This document shows, piece after piece, positions 45,775 to 57,299 of a DNA stretch of 64,000 bases. The notes under the pieces were generated by a model, which was given only the letters and a program-made list of their open reading frames with translations, made no database searches and was not told the origin of the DNA. Both the position numbers and the translations under genes were made by a program. The DNA is from Ectobius pallidus (lineage: Eukaryota; Arthropoda; Insecta; Blattodea; Ectobiidae): the NCBI GenBank assembly GCA_964059195.1, contig CAXKWD010000003.1:201462174-201526173 (forward strand), read 5' to 3'. Each line of letters starts with the position of its first letter. The stretch's first letter is position 1.

Positions 45775-48700
45775 TAGTCCAGTCAATGAATGCTCAAAAA
45801 GAGGTGTAGAGGGAAATGGAAGGAACACAATTTTTTACTTTGGGACTTTGTTTGGACTAGTTAGGAGGTGAACATACTAAAAGTCCCCACTCCTAGGAGG
45901 TGAGCGGGGGGAAGGGGGGCCCTTAGAACGTCCCTTTTTTCGGTTTTTCGCTTATATCTCGGAAACTAAGGGTCCTAGCGATAAGATCTTTCTATACAAA
46001 ATTACAGATGACAAAATTATCCACAAGGTTGATCCTTTTAATTTTTTCGCTATCTCGCCTACTTTCCGAGATATCCGTGCTCAAAATTAGCTAATTTTGA
46101 AAAAAAAAAAAATTGCCTCGCCTTTTTTGCCTTATTTCGTTAGCTAACTCTTTGGCCCTTCGTCCTACGAAAAAGTCATAAGGAAGGAAGTTGTAGAGCA
46201 TTAAATTTCCTTGTAGAATATGTGATAGTTTACTTTTTATCTCCAACCATTCAAAAGTTAGAGCAATTTTAACTTTATGTGTAAATTCCGGAATTTTGCA
46301 GAAAAACTTAACTTTCGTATTTTCCATTATTTCACTGCTCTAACTCTGTATAAAAGCCAATATTACGTATTTATATATATAAATAGTATGTACTATATAT
46401 ATAAGTTGTACATAAACGAATCAATATATATATATATATGTATTTTGTAATATATTTTCAAGAAATATATATGCTTATATATAGTCCATTCAGTGATTGA
46501 ATGAATAGATGGAAATGGAAGGAGCACGGTTTTTGACTTTGGGACTTTGTTTGGACTAGTTAGAAGTTAAACATACTAAAAGTCCCCACTCCTAGGAGGT
46601 GAGCGGGGGGCAGGGGGTTCCGTAGAATGTCCCTTTTTTTGGTTTTTCGCTTATATCTATGGATCCTAGCGTTAATACCACCCTATACAAAATTTAACCT
46701 GATAAAATGTTCCATCAAGACTGATTCCTTTCACTTTTTCGGTATCTCGCACAGTTTATTTTAAACTTGTATGTGATCGGAAATTAATTTTCAAGAATAA
46801 CAACTTTTTTATGCTAGAGTTTGAAAATAAGTATCAAACTGTCTCTAGAAGAGCTCAATCCAACTATCAAAGATGTACGTGTGACACACTTTGACATTGT
46901 TATAGACGGAGGACTTCTCCTGCACAAAGTTATTTGCCAAAGAGGTTCCACGACATCTGCCATTTGTGATGGATACGTCAATTTTATGAACAGTCACTAT
47001 CGTGGAAGGAGTTGCACTGTAGTATTTGATGGGTACACGAGCTCATCCTCAAGTACAAAGGTCGCTGAGCAGCAAAGGCGGTACCGGTACCATCTCAGCA
47101 AGTAAGCCGACATACATTTCAATCAGTAGACAGTCATAACTGCGAAGCAGGATGACTTCCTGTCAAATTTCTATAACAAAAGTCTGCTGATTAACATGCT
47201 GAAAGTCACACTACAGGCACATGGAGTCAGAACCCTGAAAGCACGGAATGATGTGGATGTCCTCATTGTAGATATGGCTATGGAGTTGTCACATACCACC
47301 GCTGTTGCAGTTATTGGTGAGGATGTTGACCTAATAGTCCTGTTGATGGCCAAAGCACCTAGTGACCAGAACATAATTTCCGTCAAGCCTGGGCGTAGAA
47401 ACATAAAACCTACATTGTTTTCTACCCAGGGGCTGCGAGACATACTATTTCTACATGCCTTCACTGGGTGCGATACCACCTCAGCAGCCTTCTGAAAGAG
47501 TAAGCTGGGGTTTATCAAACTGTATTTGAAGTCTCCAGATATCCAGGGAACTGCTGCAGTTTTCTCAGACCCTTCCTCAACCAAGGATGATGTAGAGGAA
47601 GCTGGGGAAAAGTGTATTTTGAGGTGGTACGGGGCCCCACCTAAAGAGAAATCTCTAAACGCTTACCGTTACCAATCCTATGTAAAATCGGTAGCCAATA
47701 TCAAACCGGACATCTCGTGCCTCCCACCAACTGAGGGGGCAGCGAAACAACATTCTGAGGACATATCACAAAGTCGAGATGCGATTGGGAAATTAGCTGC
47801 CTCCTCAGATGTATGGGTGGGAGTTAACCAACAAATTTCTAACCCCGGTACACAGTGAGCACCAGGCTGCACCGGATGAAATATTAATTTTTTTTTGTCG
47901 GTGCACAAAGGATTGTGCCACCACCAAATGCGGATGCAGAAAGGCATCTCTCAAGTGTTCCCCTGCGTGCCAAAACTGCCAGGGGAACTGTCTTAATGGT
48001 CAATGAGGATGAAGAACTCGACATCGATCCTCTGCCAGTTATCCTAGAAGATGTATCCCCTTTCTCAATGGATGAAGCAGAATTATACCCAGGACCAAGT
48101 TACCATGACGCGGAAGGACCCTCCGGCTCCAAGAGAGTCAGGAATTTATAATTATTATTGCTGTTCAATTGTACTAAAAGGTGTAAATATATTATTAAAG
48201 TAAATATAACACAGTTTCAAGAAACATTTACGAGTTAATGTGTTAATAAAAAAAGTTATGTACAAATTGTTGTTTACTCTGGAATCATCCTACCCCATCC
48301 TACCCCAATGCCTTTGCGGAGCGAATGTATAGTTAATATAGGCCTATATTTTATATTAACTGTAGATTATATATTATATATATTGAATAAAAGTATTATT
48401 GCCTACGTAGAGGGTTATTATGGCTCCTAAATAACAATAAAGATTCGTCAATCCTCGATAAATTGTCAATTTTAAGTATCAAAATTTTCCATAATATATT
48501 ATAGTAATTGTATTTCTCTGGGATAAATGATGGAGCTCTCAAAGTGGTTCCACTAGGTTCGGGGTTCGAAATTAGTAAACGACACCAAACAATATTACTT
48601 TTGAAGAACTCCATATATACTTGAAAATATATTATAAATACACAGCCTATATATACACATAATTTCTTTATGTGCCATTTATATATATAATACATACTAT

Positions 48701-49307
48701 TTATACATATAAATATATATAATACATATATATTGGATTTTATATAGAGTTTCAGCAGTGGAAGAACGGAAAATACGAAAGTTAAGTTTTTCTGCAAAAT
48801 CCCGGAATTTACACATAAAGTTAAAACTGCTCTACCTTTTGAACGGTTGAAGATAAAAAGTAAACTAACATATATTCTTGAAGGAAATTTAATGCTCTAA
48901 GACTTCCTTCCTTATGAATTTTTTGTAGGACGAAGGGCCGAAGAATTAGCTAACGAAATAAGGCGAAAAACGCGAGGAAATTTTATTTTTTTCAAAATTA
49001 GCTAATTTTGAGCACGGATATCTCAGAAACTAGGTGAGATAGCGAAAAAATTAATTAAATCAATCTTGTGGAGCATTTTGTCAAATTAAATTTTGTATAG
49101 AAGGGTCTTATCGCTAGGACCCATAGTTTCCGAGATATAAGCGAAAACCCGAAAAAAGGGACCTTCTAAAGGCCCCCCTGCCCCCCGCTCACCTCCTAGG
49201 AGTGGGGACTTTTAGTATGTTTACCTCCTGACTAGTCCAAACAAAGTCCCAAAGTAAAAAATTGTGTTCCTTCCATTTCCCTCTACAACTTTTCATTGAC
49301 TGGACTA
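45775..49307. mobile_element. 3.5-kb element with ~0.6-kb terminal inverted repeats carrying a PIN-like/CXC gene
   Basis: The ends are TAGTCCAGTCAATGAA (from 45775) and TTCATTGACTGGACTA (to 49307). The inverted arms run about 45775-46420 and 48650-49307, sharing blocks such as AGTCCCCACTCCTAGGAGGT, CTCAAAATTAGCTAATTTTG and CTTAACTTTCGTATTTTCC. GAT stands on both sides (45772-45774, 49308-49310), a possible 3-bp duplication. A third partial copy of the outer arm, in left-arm orientation, lies at 46490-46745. The only coding sequence between the arms is the degraded gene 46821-48151. No DDE, RT or Rep domain is recognised. It interrupts hAT-like sequence on its left. Confidence 0.8.
46821..48151 (+). 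pseudogene. Degraded gene of the PIN-like / CXC-tail protein family
   Basis: One reading frame runs from 46821 to 47858 with only three stops (near 47103, 47127 and 47493). It has FDIVIDGGLLLHKVI, TVVFDGYTSSSSSTKVAEQQ, DVLIVDMAMELS, VIGEDVDLIVLLMAKAP and DILFLHAFTGCDTTSAAF. The acidic residues in VxGEDVDL and the TGCDTTS motif are typical of FEN1/PIN-like nuclease folds and of a multicopy invertebrate family of uncharacterised proteins. After a frameshift near 47840, CRCTKDCATTKCGCRKASLK and CSPACQNCQGNC form a CXC (tesmin-like) cysteine module; a second shift leads to an acidic tail ending at 48151. ATTAAA and AATAAA follow (48193, 48245). Broken, hence not functional. Function unknown; the nuclease role is inference. 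Confidence 0.72.
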
Positions 49308-49479
49308 GATAGACATTTATTTATATTCAAGCTATCTTTTAACCTTCATACAAAAAAAAATGCAAAATCATCAAATGCCTTGCCCTACATCAAAACAATT
49401 TAAAAGAAAATCAAATATAGTCAAAAGGATCAACTGAATTTGTTCTAGTGTTAAGTCTTGTTAATTAATTTTGAAGAGA

Positions 49480-50420
49480 GTAAACTGCTGTGCAGATGTC
49501 ACACCCATGATAATGGATTCTCCCTACAAACAGAGGACAATACAATACAAAATGGAGCAGATAGCAATTTTAGAGGCTCTCAGAGAAATAGTAGACAACA
49601 GGGTATTAACGGTCGGGGAGAAACTAGGGGTAGTGTACATTGACAGTCAGATTACAGTGGATCTTCTCAAAAACAGCCAAATCAGAAGCAAAATAATAGA
49701 AGAAATAAAGGCTAACATCAAGTATCTAGAGAACCACGGATGGACTATACACATAAAATGGGTTAAGGCACACGTGGGGTTATATGGAAACGAAATAGCG
49801 GATCAACTGGCTAAGGAAGCTGCGATGGAAGAAGGCAGGGAGATCAGCTACAGCAAGATACCCAGAACCCATATAATCAAGGAAGCAGAGGAGAGAGGAC
49901 TTAGCATGTGGCAAAACCAGTGGGAGAGGACAACAAATGGAAATATCAGCAAAATGTTTTTTTCCTTTAGTGCAGGAACGATTAAAGCTAAGGATCCCAC
50001 TCAATGGACAAACTACTGCCATCCTAACTGGGCATGGGAAGACCAGGGACTACTACAACAGGTTTAAAATAATGGCAAGTTCAATGTGTAAGTGTGAACA
50101 ACAAAATCAAACTGTGAATCATTTAATATATGAGTGTCCACTCCAGAATAATGAACGAATAACACTAAAACAAAACATAAGACTAAGCGGTGGACAGTGG
50201 CCAGCAACGCCTAATGATTTAGTTAGGAACTACTTAAAGGAGTTTTTAAAAATTTATCAAAAAAATAGATTTTGAAAAACTTTAAAAAAAAAGTATTCCT
50301 TGTATATAGAAAATAGAAAAATTTGTTAACTTGTTATAAATAAGACTAAGAATTGCATGTAGTGTTACGTGAGTAACGGAGCATGCAGTATTAATAATAA
50401 TAAAAAAAAATTAGAAAAAA
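49480..50420 (+). pseudogene. LINE fragment with RNase H domain and zinc-knuckle tail
   Basis: The frame encodes QRTIQYKMEQIAILEALREI, VYIDSQITVDLLKN, HIKWVKAHVGLYGNEIADQL and AKEAA. The Asp of YIDSQ, the Glu of EQIAIL and the HVGxxGNExAD motif are RNase H signatures found in I/R1-type LINEs. A frameshift in a T run near 49960 leads to KCFFPLVQERLKLRI, GHGKTRDYYNRF and CKCEQQNQTVNHLIYECP, the CCHC-like tail of these LINEs, ending at 50275. An AT-rich tail with AATAATAATAAAAA ends near 50420. Confidence 0.88.
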
Positions 50421-50734
50421 AAATACCCTGCAGTCAACATCAGCTGATAATGATGATGATGATTTTGTCTGTTGTTCTGCTGAGTTCAGAATGGGGAAGG
50501 GCAGTACAGAACAAATGTGTGGTTCAAGTATTGGCAGATAGATGTGTTTCAGTTCTCATACGATGGAGTAAAAGAGCAGACAAAGACTTGTTGTTTTGAG
50601 TGGTGTTTGCGTTAAATATTTATTTTCTATTTCTGAAAATTTGAACTTTATTTGACTTTGTGTTTCATGCGTATTTTTTTAATTGATATTTGTAAGCCTG
50701 TTGAGTGTTGGTAAACAAGGGAAATCATTACAAT
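50421..50734. other. Short stretch between LINE fragment and transposase
   Basis: Contains CAACATCAGCTGATAATGATG at 50434, which recalls the start of the hammerhead-like core at 26006 but lacks stem II and GAAA. Otherwise nothing seen. Confidence 0.5.
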
Positions 50735-51096
50735 CAGATGTCAGGGAAACTGTATGCAATATACAAGAGGAAGAGTCTGACGCTCTTAAAAACGGAAGTA
50801 ACGAATATTATCAATAGAAATTCTGTTGCAACCGGTGTTTCTAAAAGAACAGTTTATTAAACTCTGGATGAAAAAAGAAAATCAGTGTAAATGGAAATGT
50901 TCTACAAACACCTGGAAAACAGTGGCCTAGTAGGACTCCTGTCAAGTCTACAGTTGATCCGTTCAATGCTGCTGCCACATGCTCAGTGATATATGGTTTA
51001 TACAACACCATGCTTTCTATCCAATTTGGAAGTTATACATGCCATACTAAGACAGGAAAATCTATTCAGTGGTAACAAACAGGCACTGCATAAGAT

Positions 51097-51778
51097 TAAG
51101 TGGAGGGAAAGGAAATAGACATTAAATCCATGTCTGGGATATTAATACAAGTAAGAATCAGCTTGAAAAATTTTATGTCATAACCGGGATTTGAACACGG
51201 ATCTGCAGCTTAACGCGCTGATGCTCTACCATTGAGCTACCATGACAACATGCCAGTATGACATCAAATTCCTCAACTGATTCAGAAGACAAGGCAGACC
51301 ACAGGAGGTTTCTCCGTTGAGAACACACATCCAATGGCGTCCTACATTTGTAGGTACTTTGAAGTCAAGTTATTATTTATATACTATTAATTAAGTGGAG
51401 GGAAAGGAAATAGACATTAAATCCATGTCTGGGATATTAATACAAGTAAGAATCAGCTTGAAAAATTTTATGTCATAACCGGGATTTGAACACGGATCTG
51501 CAGCTTAACGCGCTGATGCTCTACCATTGAGCTACCATGACAACATGCCAGTATGACATCAAATTCCTCAACTGATTCAGAAGACAAGGCAGACCACAGG
51601 AGGTTTCTCCGTTGAGAACACAACGGTCTGCCTTGTCTTCTGAATCAGTTGAGGAATTTGATGTCATACTGGCATGTTGTCATGGTAGCTCAATGGTAGA
51701 GTATCAGCGCGTTAAGCTGCAGATCCGTGTTCAAATCCCGGTTATGACATAAAATTTTTCAAGCTGATTCTTACTTGT
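51097..51778. mobile_element. Tandem plus inverted tRNA-like SINE cluster with 12-bp target duplication
   Basis: Units start TAAGTGGAGGGAAAGG at 51097 and 51392 (period 295). From about 51622 the sequence is an inverted copy back to CTTACTTGTA. ACTGCATAAGAT is at 51085-51096 and again at 51779-51790, so the whole cluster seems to have gone in as one unit. tRNA-like blocks lie at about 51176-51246 and 51471-51541 (minus) and 51676-51747 (plus). Confidence 0.88.
51676..51747 (+). tRNA. tRNA-like sequence of the SINE
   Basis: TGTCATG ... TATGACA can pair as the acceptor stem, the A box is TAGCTCAATGGTAGAG, the anticodon loop GCGTTAA and the B box GTTCAAATCCC. By position the anticodon would be GTT (Asn), with C at 33 as in the tRNA-like blocks at 27 kb. 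Most likely a SINE head, not a working tRNA gene. Confidence 0.45.
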
Positions 51779-51813
51779 ACTGCATAAGATATTAGGATAA
51801 TTAAAACTCTGTA

Positions 51814-53514
51814 GTAGTAGTAGAGTACACAGATCGCATGCAATCCTTTGTGATCCAGTCGGATATACACAGCAGTGGGTTGCCAGCCGTATTATTCAAA
51901 TTGTCTCTTTCTTGCTTTTGTAACTTGATGTGTCAGTCTCTTCCATTGACTTTTATCCTATACCCGATCAAGTCTCTCTTTCCATGTAAGTTTGGTAGCC
52001 CTGGTTATCTCATCATGCCATCTCATCTTCTTTCTTCCTTGTTTTCTGGCTCCTTCTACCATTCCCAGCATTGTATCCTTCTCCAAAGAGTCATGTTTTC
52101 TCATAACATGCCCAAAATATTCCAGCTTCAGTCTTGTGGCTTTAGCTTCCAGAGAACTGCTAGGCTTTATTCTTCTCAAAATTTCTTCATTTGTTTTTCT
52201 ATCTGTCCACTTTACATTCAGTATTTTCCTCCACACCCACATTTCAAATGAGTCCACTTTTCTTTTTTCCGCAACTCTCATTGTCCAACTCTCACAGCCA
52301 TACAAAATTATTGGAAAAATCATCGTTTGCATTAATTTGATTTTTGTCTTTACTGATATACCTGTATCTTTTATGAATCTATTGAGGTTGTTTGTGGCTA
52401 TTTTTCCGAATACTATTCTTCTTTTAATTTCATCTGTACAATATCCTGATTTTGTTATTGTTACTCCTAAATAGTTGACTTTTTCTGCAATCTTAAATTC
52501 TTCTCCATTTAATGTAACTTTTTCCTTTGTTGTCAGTAGTCATGAATGTAGTTTTCTTTAGATTTAATTTTAAGCCTGCTTCGCTGCTTTCTTTTGTTAT
52601 CCTCAATACTAACTTATATCTTCCATTCTTTTGCCACTTCTTGTGATTATGGTGGTATCATCAGCATATCTAAGATTATTGATTCTCCTTCCTCCAATTC
52701 TTATGCCTATTTCCATTATATCCATTTCTGAATTTCTCATTATATACTCTGTGACAAAATGCAGCCTTGCCTGACCCCTTTACCTATCGCAAACCAGTTT
52801 GTTTCTCCTTCTGTTGTTCGAACCTTTGCCTCCTGGTTTTCATACAAAGCCTTTATTAGTTCAACTAAATGTGCTGGGATGCCCATCTTTCTCAACGTCC
52901 TCCACATGAGCTCGTGATTTACACAATCAAACGCTTTAGAATAATCTAAAAATCCGATGTATATACTTTGTTGGAATTCCTGGGTTTCTTCCATAATCCA
53001 CCTTAGGCTTGTAATTTGATCTCTTGTACCTCTACCCTTCCTGAACCCTGCTTGTTCAGCGGCTAATTCCTTTCCTATGTATGGTTCCAGTCTTTTATTA
53101 ATAATTTTAAGGAGAATTTTGCTTATGTGTGGGATTATTGCAATTGTTCTATTATTTGCACAGTCTTTAATGTCACCTTTCTTTGGTAGAGGGATAAACA
53201 CTGATCGTCTCCAGTCAACTAGCCAATTTTTCTTCCTCCATACAAGATTGCATAACTGCATTATTTTCCTTATCACTTCGTCCCCCATGTCCTTTACTAA
53301 TTCTATTGGGATATTATCTACACCAGAAGATTTTCCTTTTTTTATTTGCTTTATAGCCCATTTCACTTCTTCTAGGATCTCTGATTCATCTTCGTATTTC
53401 TCTAGTATCAGTTGTGATTGTATATGTAAATCATTCACATACAAATTCTTTGTGTATTCCTCCCACCTTCTTATAACACCTTCCTTGGTTGTAATTACTT
53501 GTCCATACTCATCT
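51814..53514 (-). mobile_element. RTE (BovB-like) LINE, 5'-truncated, with 13-bp target duplication
   Basis: TTAAAACTCTGTA occurs at 51801-51813 and 53515-53527. On the minus strand the element starts inside the reverse transcriptase and ends with a (CTA)n tail at 51814-51822. It lies within the transposase gene 50735-53790, in the opposite direction. Confidence 0.92.
51958..53444 (-). pseudogene. RTE-type reverse transcriptase, partial, frameshifted
   Basis: Minus frame 53444-52740: KWAIKQIKKGKSSGVDNIPI, RTIAIIPHISKILLKIINKR, EQAGFRKGRGTRDQITSLRW, GFLDYSKAFDCVNHELMWRT (motif A) and IGKGVRQGCILSQ (motif B). Near 52670 a shifted frame has LRYADDTTIITRSG (motif C). Frame 52332-51958 has PIILYGCESWTMRVAEKRKV, YFGHVMRKHDSLEKDTMLG and QGRKKMRWHDEITRATKL. 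This order and wording match the RTE/BovB family. The endonuclease is absent because of 5' truncation. Confidence 0.9.
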
Positions 53515-54000
53515 TTAAAACTCTGTACTGGTATGTAAAAAATAGGGACAAAGCATCAAAGAAAGTTAATGGAAAGACCTGATGTGGTAGTGAGACAACC
53601 GATGTAAACATTCAGAGTAACTTAAAGACTTAATTCTAACTGTCCTATTATCTATTTAGATGAAATGTGGGTTGATATAAACAAAACCAAAAGCAAGGTA
53701 TGGATGTGTGATAACCCTGATGGCAAACTTGAACATGAGAGAATATTTGAAAGACCAATTTGTTGAAAGAAACTATGATAAATAATTACACTGACCAACA
53801 GCCATTCTGGTGCCTTAGAATTTACACTTACTCTTGATGCCAAATGTGCCATTAGTTTTGCCCTATCAGCTTTAGTTTTATGAGATATGGTATTACCATT
53901 ATGCATATTATCCCATTTTACGTTTGATATAAACAAAAAACAGTGCCTATTTTTAGCTTCTAAATCATGTGAAGAAAAAAGCAACACAGTAACATTACAT

Positions 54001-54292
54001 TTGGTACGCCGTAGCATAGTGGTTGAGGCGCTGCGCTATAATCCGGAAGGTCGCGGGTTCGATTCCCGATGAGGTCGGAGTTTTTCAATTGGCCTAATCC
54101 TTCTGGTGGCACTGTGGCCCTGGGGTTGACTCAGCCTCTAACAGAAATGAGTACCAGGACCAATCCTGGGGGTAAAGGCGGCCGGTGCGTAAGGCTGACA
54201 ACTTTACCACCTTCACGTGCCGAATGTCCAAAATCTGGGAGCCTCAACCTCCTGGAACCCTCTGGGCCTTTATGGCCTGTATAGGGATCACT
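54001..54292 (+). mobile_element. tRNA-derived SINE with 11-bp target duplication
   Basis: A tRNA-like head at about 54003-54077 has A box TAGCATAGTGGTTGAGGCGC and B box GGGTTCGATTCCC. The body follows to TAGGGATCACT. TAACATTACAT is at 53990-54000 and 54293-54303, then the motif repeats again. About 292 bp, 70 bp of it tRNA-like. Confidence 0.88.
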
Positions 54293-54791
54293 TAACATTA
54301 CATTAACATTACAATAACAATATAAAATGGGGTCTTCCAAAAAATTGATATCACATATTGTATGGTCGTTTATGAATTATGAGCTGTCAATTTGAGGGCC
54401 AAAAAATAATCAGCTTTTATTTTATCTGTACTTCATACAGTTTTCGCCCTACGTGTCCAAAGTATGGTCAAGAACCTTCACTAGCTATATTATCAAGCAA
54501 GATTTTGTTTCGCTAGACTAAGAGTTCACGAATAAAATCTATATAAAAGTAGAGCTGGTAGAGAAAAACTGTTTACATATTTGGAATAAGCATACTAAGT
54601 ATAGACAACATCCGGTAAAACATGAGACACCAAACAAAAAGTTCTTTTTTGTTGGGCTGCGTTATTAGAGTAATTAGAACAGTGCGATTTCAACACAGAT
54701 GTTTTACCCTGTGACAGTGACAGTGACTGATTTATCTGACAGCAACAGTGACAAAAACATCATGATCACACGGATATTATATAGTGATAAA

Positions 54792-55548
54792 CAGGGCCCG
54801 GATTCTGATGACCTAAAATTGTTTGAAAAATGATCTATAAAATGACCCTAAAATTTAAAGAAAATGACTTAATAATTATAAAAAATGACCTAAAAACTGA
54901 CATTTTATTTATAAATAATTATTATTATAGACACAAAGTTATAGACTAGTTTGTACATAATTGTAAAACAGTAAATAATTGTAATGTTGTGATTGTTCTT
55001 TCCTCACTGAAATTTATACTGGCACTGAGGCACTGACGAGTCAAAATTCGGCATTTCCTTTTGTGGTCTGCTGGATTATATTGTTGTTTAATTGAGGGTA
55101 AACAGTAGTTTGCACTCTCAAATCCAAACAAGTAGCAGACTCTGGTGCCAAGTCAATGTAAAAACAATAGTAATATAATACAAAATTTTGGCGTTTCTTT
55201 GATTCTCTTCCGACTGAGACATGACAATACTTACTGCCGAATTTTTTCTTCTTGCATTAAACAAACAACACTTCAAAGACAGCACCGCTAGCGACGAAAA
55301 AAGTTAATACACTCAATGTAAATACATGAAAATGACTAAATAAAGAAGCAAATGACAGGAAAATGACAAAATAATGACCTAAAATTGAAATAAATGCCCT
55401 AAAAATATAAAATTACATGAAATGACAAAAAATGACTTAATAAAAATGTACTTCTATAATCTAGAGGCCATGATTAGAATTATCTACAAGTTGGCAATGT
55501 CTATGCAGCATCAATAAAATAAAACATGTCATTAGAATCAGGGCCCTG
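54792..55548. mobile_element. hAT MITE with perfect 8-bp target duplication
   Basis: Ends CAGGGCCCGGATTCTGATG and the complement of CATTAGAATCAGGGCCCTG. Both flanks are GTGATAAA (54784-54791, 55549-55556). ATGACCTAAAA-type repeats fill both sides. 757 bp. No transposase recognised. Close relative of 60293-61126. Confidence 0.93.
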
Positions 55549-55989
55549 GTGATAAATATAGACCTAACAGGAACATAACACATTATCATTCTGAATTACC
55601 GTATGTCTACCTCTGTTGTTATAACTAGAAAGTTATCCCCCTGGGAGCAAAAGTTCGATCTTTTTGTAGGTATATTTTCAAAAACTGTGCATTTTTGTAC
55701 AGAAAATGTTGGCTCTTGTACAGGTAGACCAATACAAAGGCTGGCACTCAATGGACAGTGAGGGCGATATCGATCTTTATGTCCTGTGGCATCAAAAGGG
55801 TTGCGCTGGACCCATATGCCAATATTCTACGCATTACTAGTTCATGAAATGTATGAAATTTCATGACTTTGTTCCTTTCAATGTTATATTATTATAAGAA
55901 TTGTTTAGATGTTCGGATTTCACAAATATTATTTTATTTAAATGTTTGTTATTAAAACTCTAACCTAGCAAGCAAAGTCCCTCGGACTA

Positions 55990-55990
55990 G

Positions 55991-56041
<51 letters not shown>

Positions 56042-56870
56042 CATCATCATCATCATCTTCAAGGATTAGGTCTGTTGACCTGTTCCGCCTCAGAATTGTT
56101 CACGCCATCTCTTTAACGGACGTCCAACGCTCCTCTTTCCTTTTGGGTTATATCTCATTGCAGCTTTTGTTATTCTATTATTTTAATGCGTTCAACATGG
56201 TCCTTCCAATTCACTCTATACTTTTCTATGAGCGTTGTAATGGATTCAACATTTAATTCTTGTCTTATGTCCGCACTTCTTTTATAATCCAATAGAGAAT
56301 ATCCTGCAACAAATCGAAGGAACTTCATCTCTGATGATTCTATTTGTCTTAGTAGATCAGCTGTTAAGGTCCAGCATTCGCAGCCATAGAGCAGCATAGG
56401 TAAAGCTATTACTTTATAAAATTTAATCAAGGTGTCTTTTCTCACCTTATGTTTTAACGTTCGCTGTACGGTTCCACAGAAATGTCTGAATCTAGCCAAT
56501 TTTAGTTCCATATCATTTGTTTTATTAATATTAAAATTAAATCCCAAATATTTAAATTCTCTTACTTGTTCAACCGTTTGACCGTCTATAACAATTTTGG
56601 CTCTTATAGGTTCCAAACCTTGAAATGCCATCACTTTTGTCTTATCTTTTGATATTTTCATTCCATAGTTAATAGCAACTTGGCTCAACTTATGTACTGC
56701 AAGTTGGACTTCGTCTTCTGATTTCCCTATTATAAGCTGGTCATCAGCAAATAAAAGTGTCATAAAATTAAAATTATCACTACTTATTGTCTTATTCAAA
56801 GCGATCAACCAATTATGAATGATATCGTCTATATACACATTGAATAAAGTAGGAGAAAGTGGACAACCTT
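55990..56870 (-). pseudogene. LINE reverse transcriptase C-terminal half
   Basis: The minus strand reads GCPLSPTLFNVYIDDIIHNW, MTLLFADDQLIIGKSEDEVQ (motif C FADD), FKYLGFNFNINKTN, LLYGCECWTLTADLLRQIES and MKFLRFVAGYSLLDYKRSAD. It ends in a (ATG)n/(AAT)n microsatellite tail at 56060-55992. Open for 222 codons (56838-56170). The family is RTE-like, not the same as the copy at 51814-53514. 5'-truncated in motif B. Confidence 0.87.
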
Positions 56871-56889
56871 ATTATTATTATTATTATTA

Positions 56890-57077
56890 TGTTAATGGTG
56901 GTTTTCATGACCAAAGCCGCTACTTCTCTATCAAGTAGCTCCTCAATTTGAATCACGAGGCTGAGTGCACCCCTCCCAGACCTCCCTATCCCAGAAAAAT
57001 CCGAGGGGGTACCGGGGATCGAACCCGGGTCGGCGGATCTGTAGTCAGCGGCGCTAACCACAAGACCACGCCGGTGG
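56890..57077 (-). mobile_element. tRNA-derived SINE, minus strand
   Basis: The minus strand starts CCGGCGTGGTCTTGTGGTTA, with A-box-like TGGTTAGCGCCGCTGAC and B box GGGTTCGATCCCCGG, then CTTGATAGAGAAGTAGCGGC. It is set within ATT microsatellites. A second, worn copy lies at 5765-5940. Confidence 0.78.
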
Positions 57078-57299
57078 TCATTATTATTATTATGTTATAG
57101 AAGACGTAGTATTAGCAAAACAAGCAGTAGTGGTAACCTTTACTGAAGTGATGGTCAGTAGAACCTGATAAGGTTGTTGCAACATGGAGTTCAGAGTTTT
57201 TAGTAGTAGCGGTAGTAGAAGGAGGTTGAGGAAGTGATACAGAAATCTGAGGAACCATTGTTCGTTGCGTTACTTACTTACTCAATGGGAAAAAAATAC

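Larger units (their letters stand above)
50735..53790 (+). pseudogene. IS630/Tc1-like transposase gene split by two insertions
   Basis: The first part (50735-51096) has LQSDVRETVCNI, TGVSKRTVYKTLDEKRK and KSTVDPFNAAAT, an N-terminal helix-turn-helix. The rest resumes after 51791-51813 and 53528: ALHKILG, KHQRKLMERPDVVVRQP, then IIYLDEMWVDINKTKSKVW with the Asp and Glu of a YLDExWV motif from the DDE core. Removing the SINE block 51097-51778 and the LINE 51814-53514, each with one target repeat, puts these parts in one frame with a few stops. The C-terminal catalytic part after 53790 is missing. The fragment at 61150-61480 (minus) may be the N-terminus of a related gene. Confidence 0.72.

Noticed and set aside
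45775..49307. Polinton/Maverick
   Set aside because: Long inverted termini invite the idea, but the element is only 3.5 kb, the ends do not start with AG, the flanks are not a 6-bp duplication, and no polymerase, integrase or capsid gene is present.
52740..53538. Plus-strand frames opposite the RTE reverse transcriptase
   Set aside because: They are antisense shadows of the LINE coding strand with no domain of their own.
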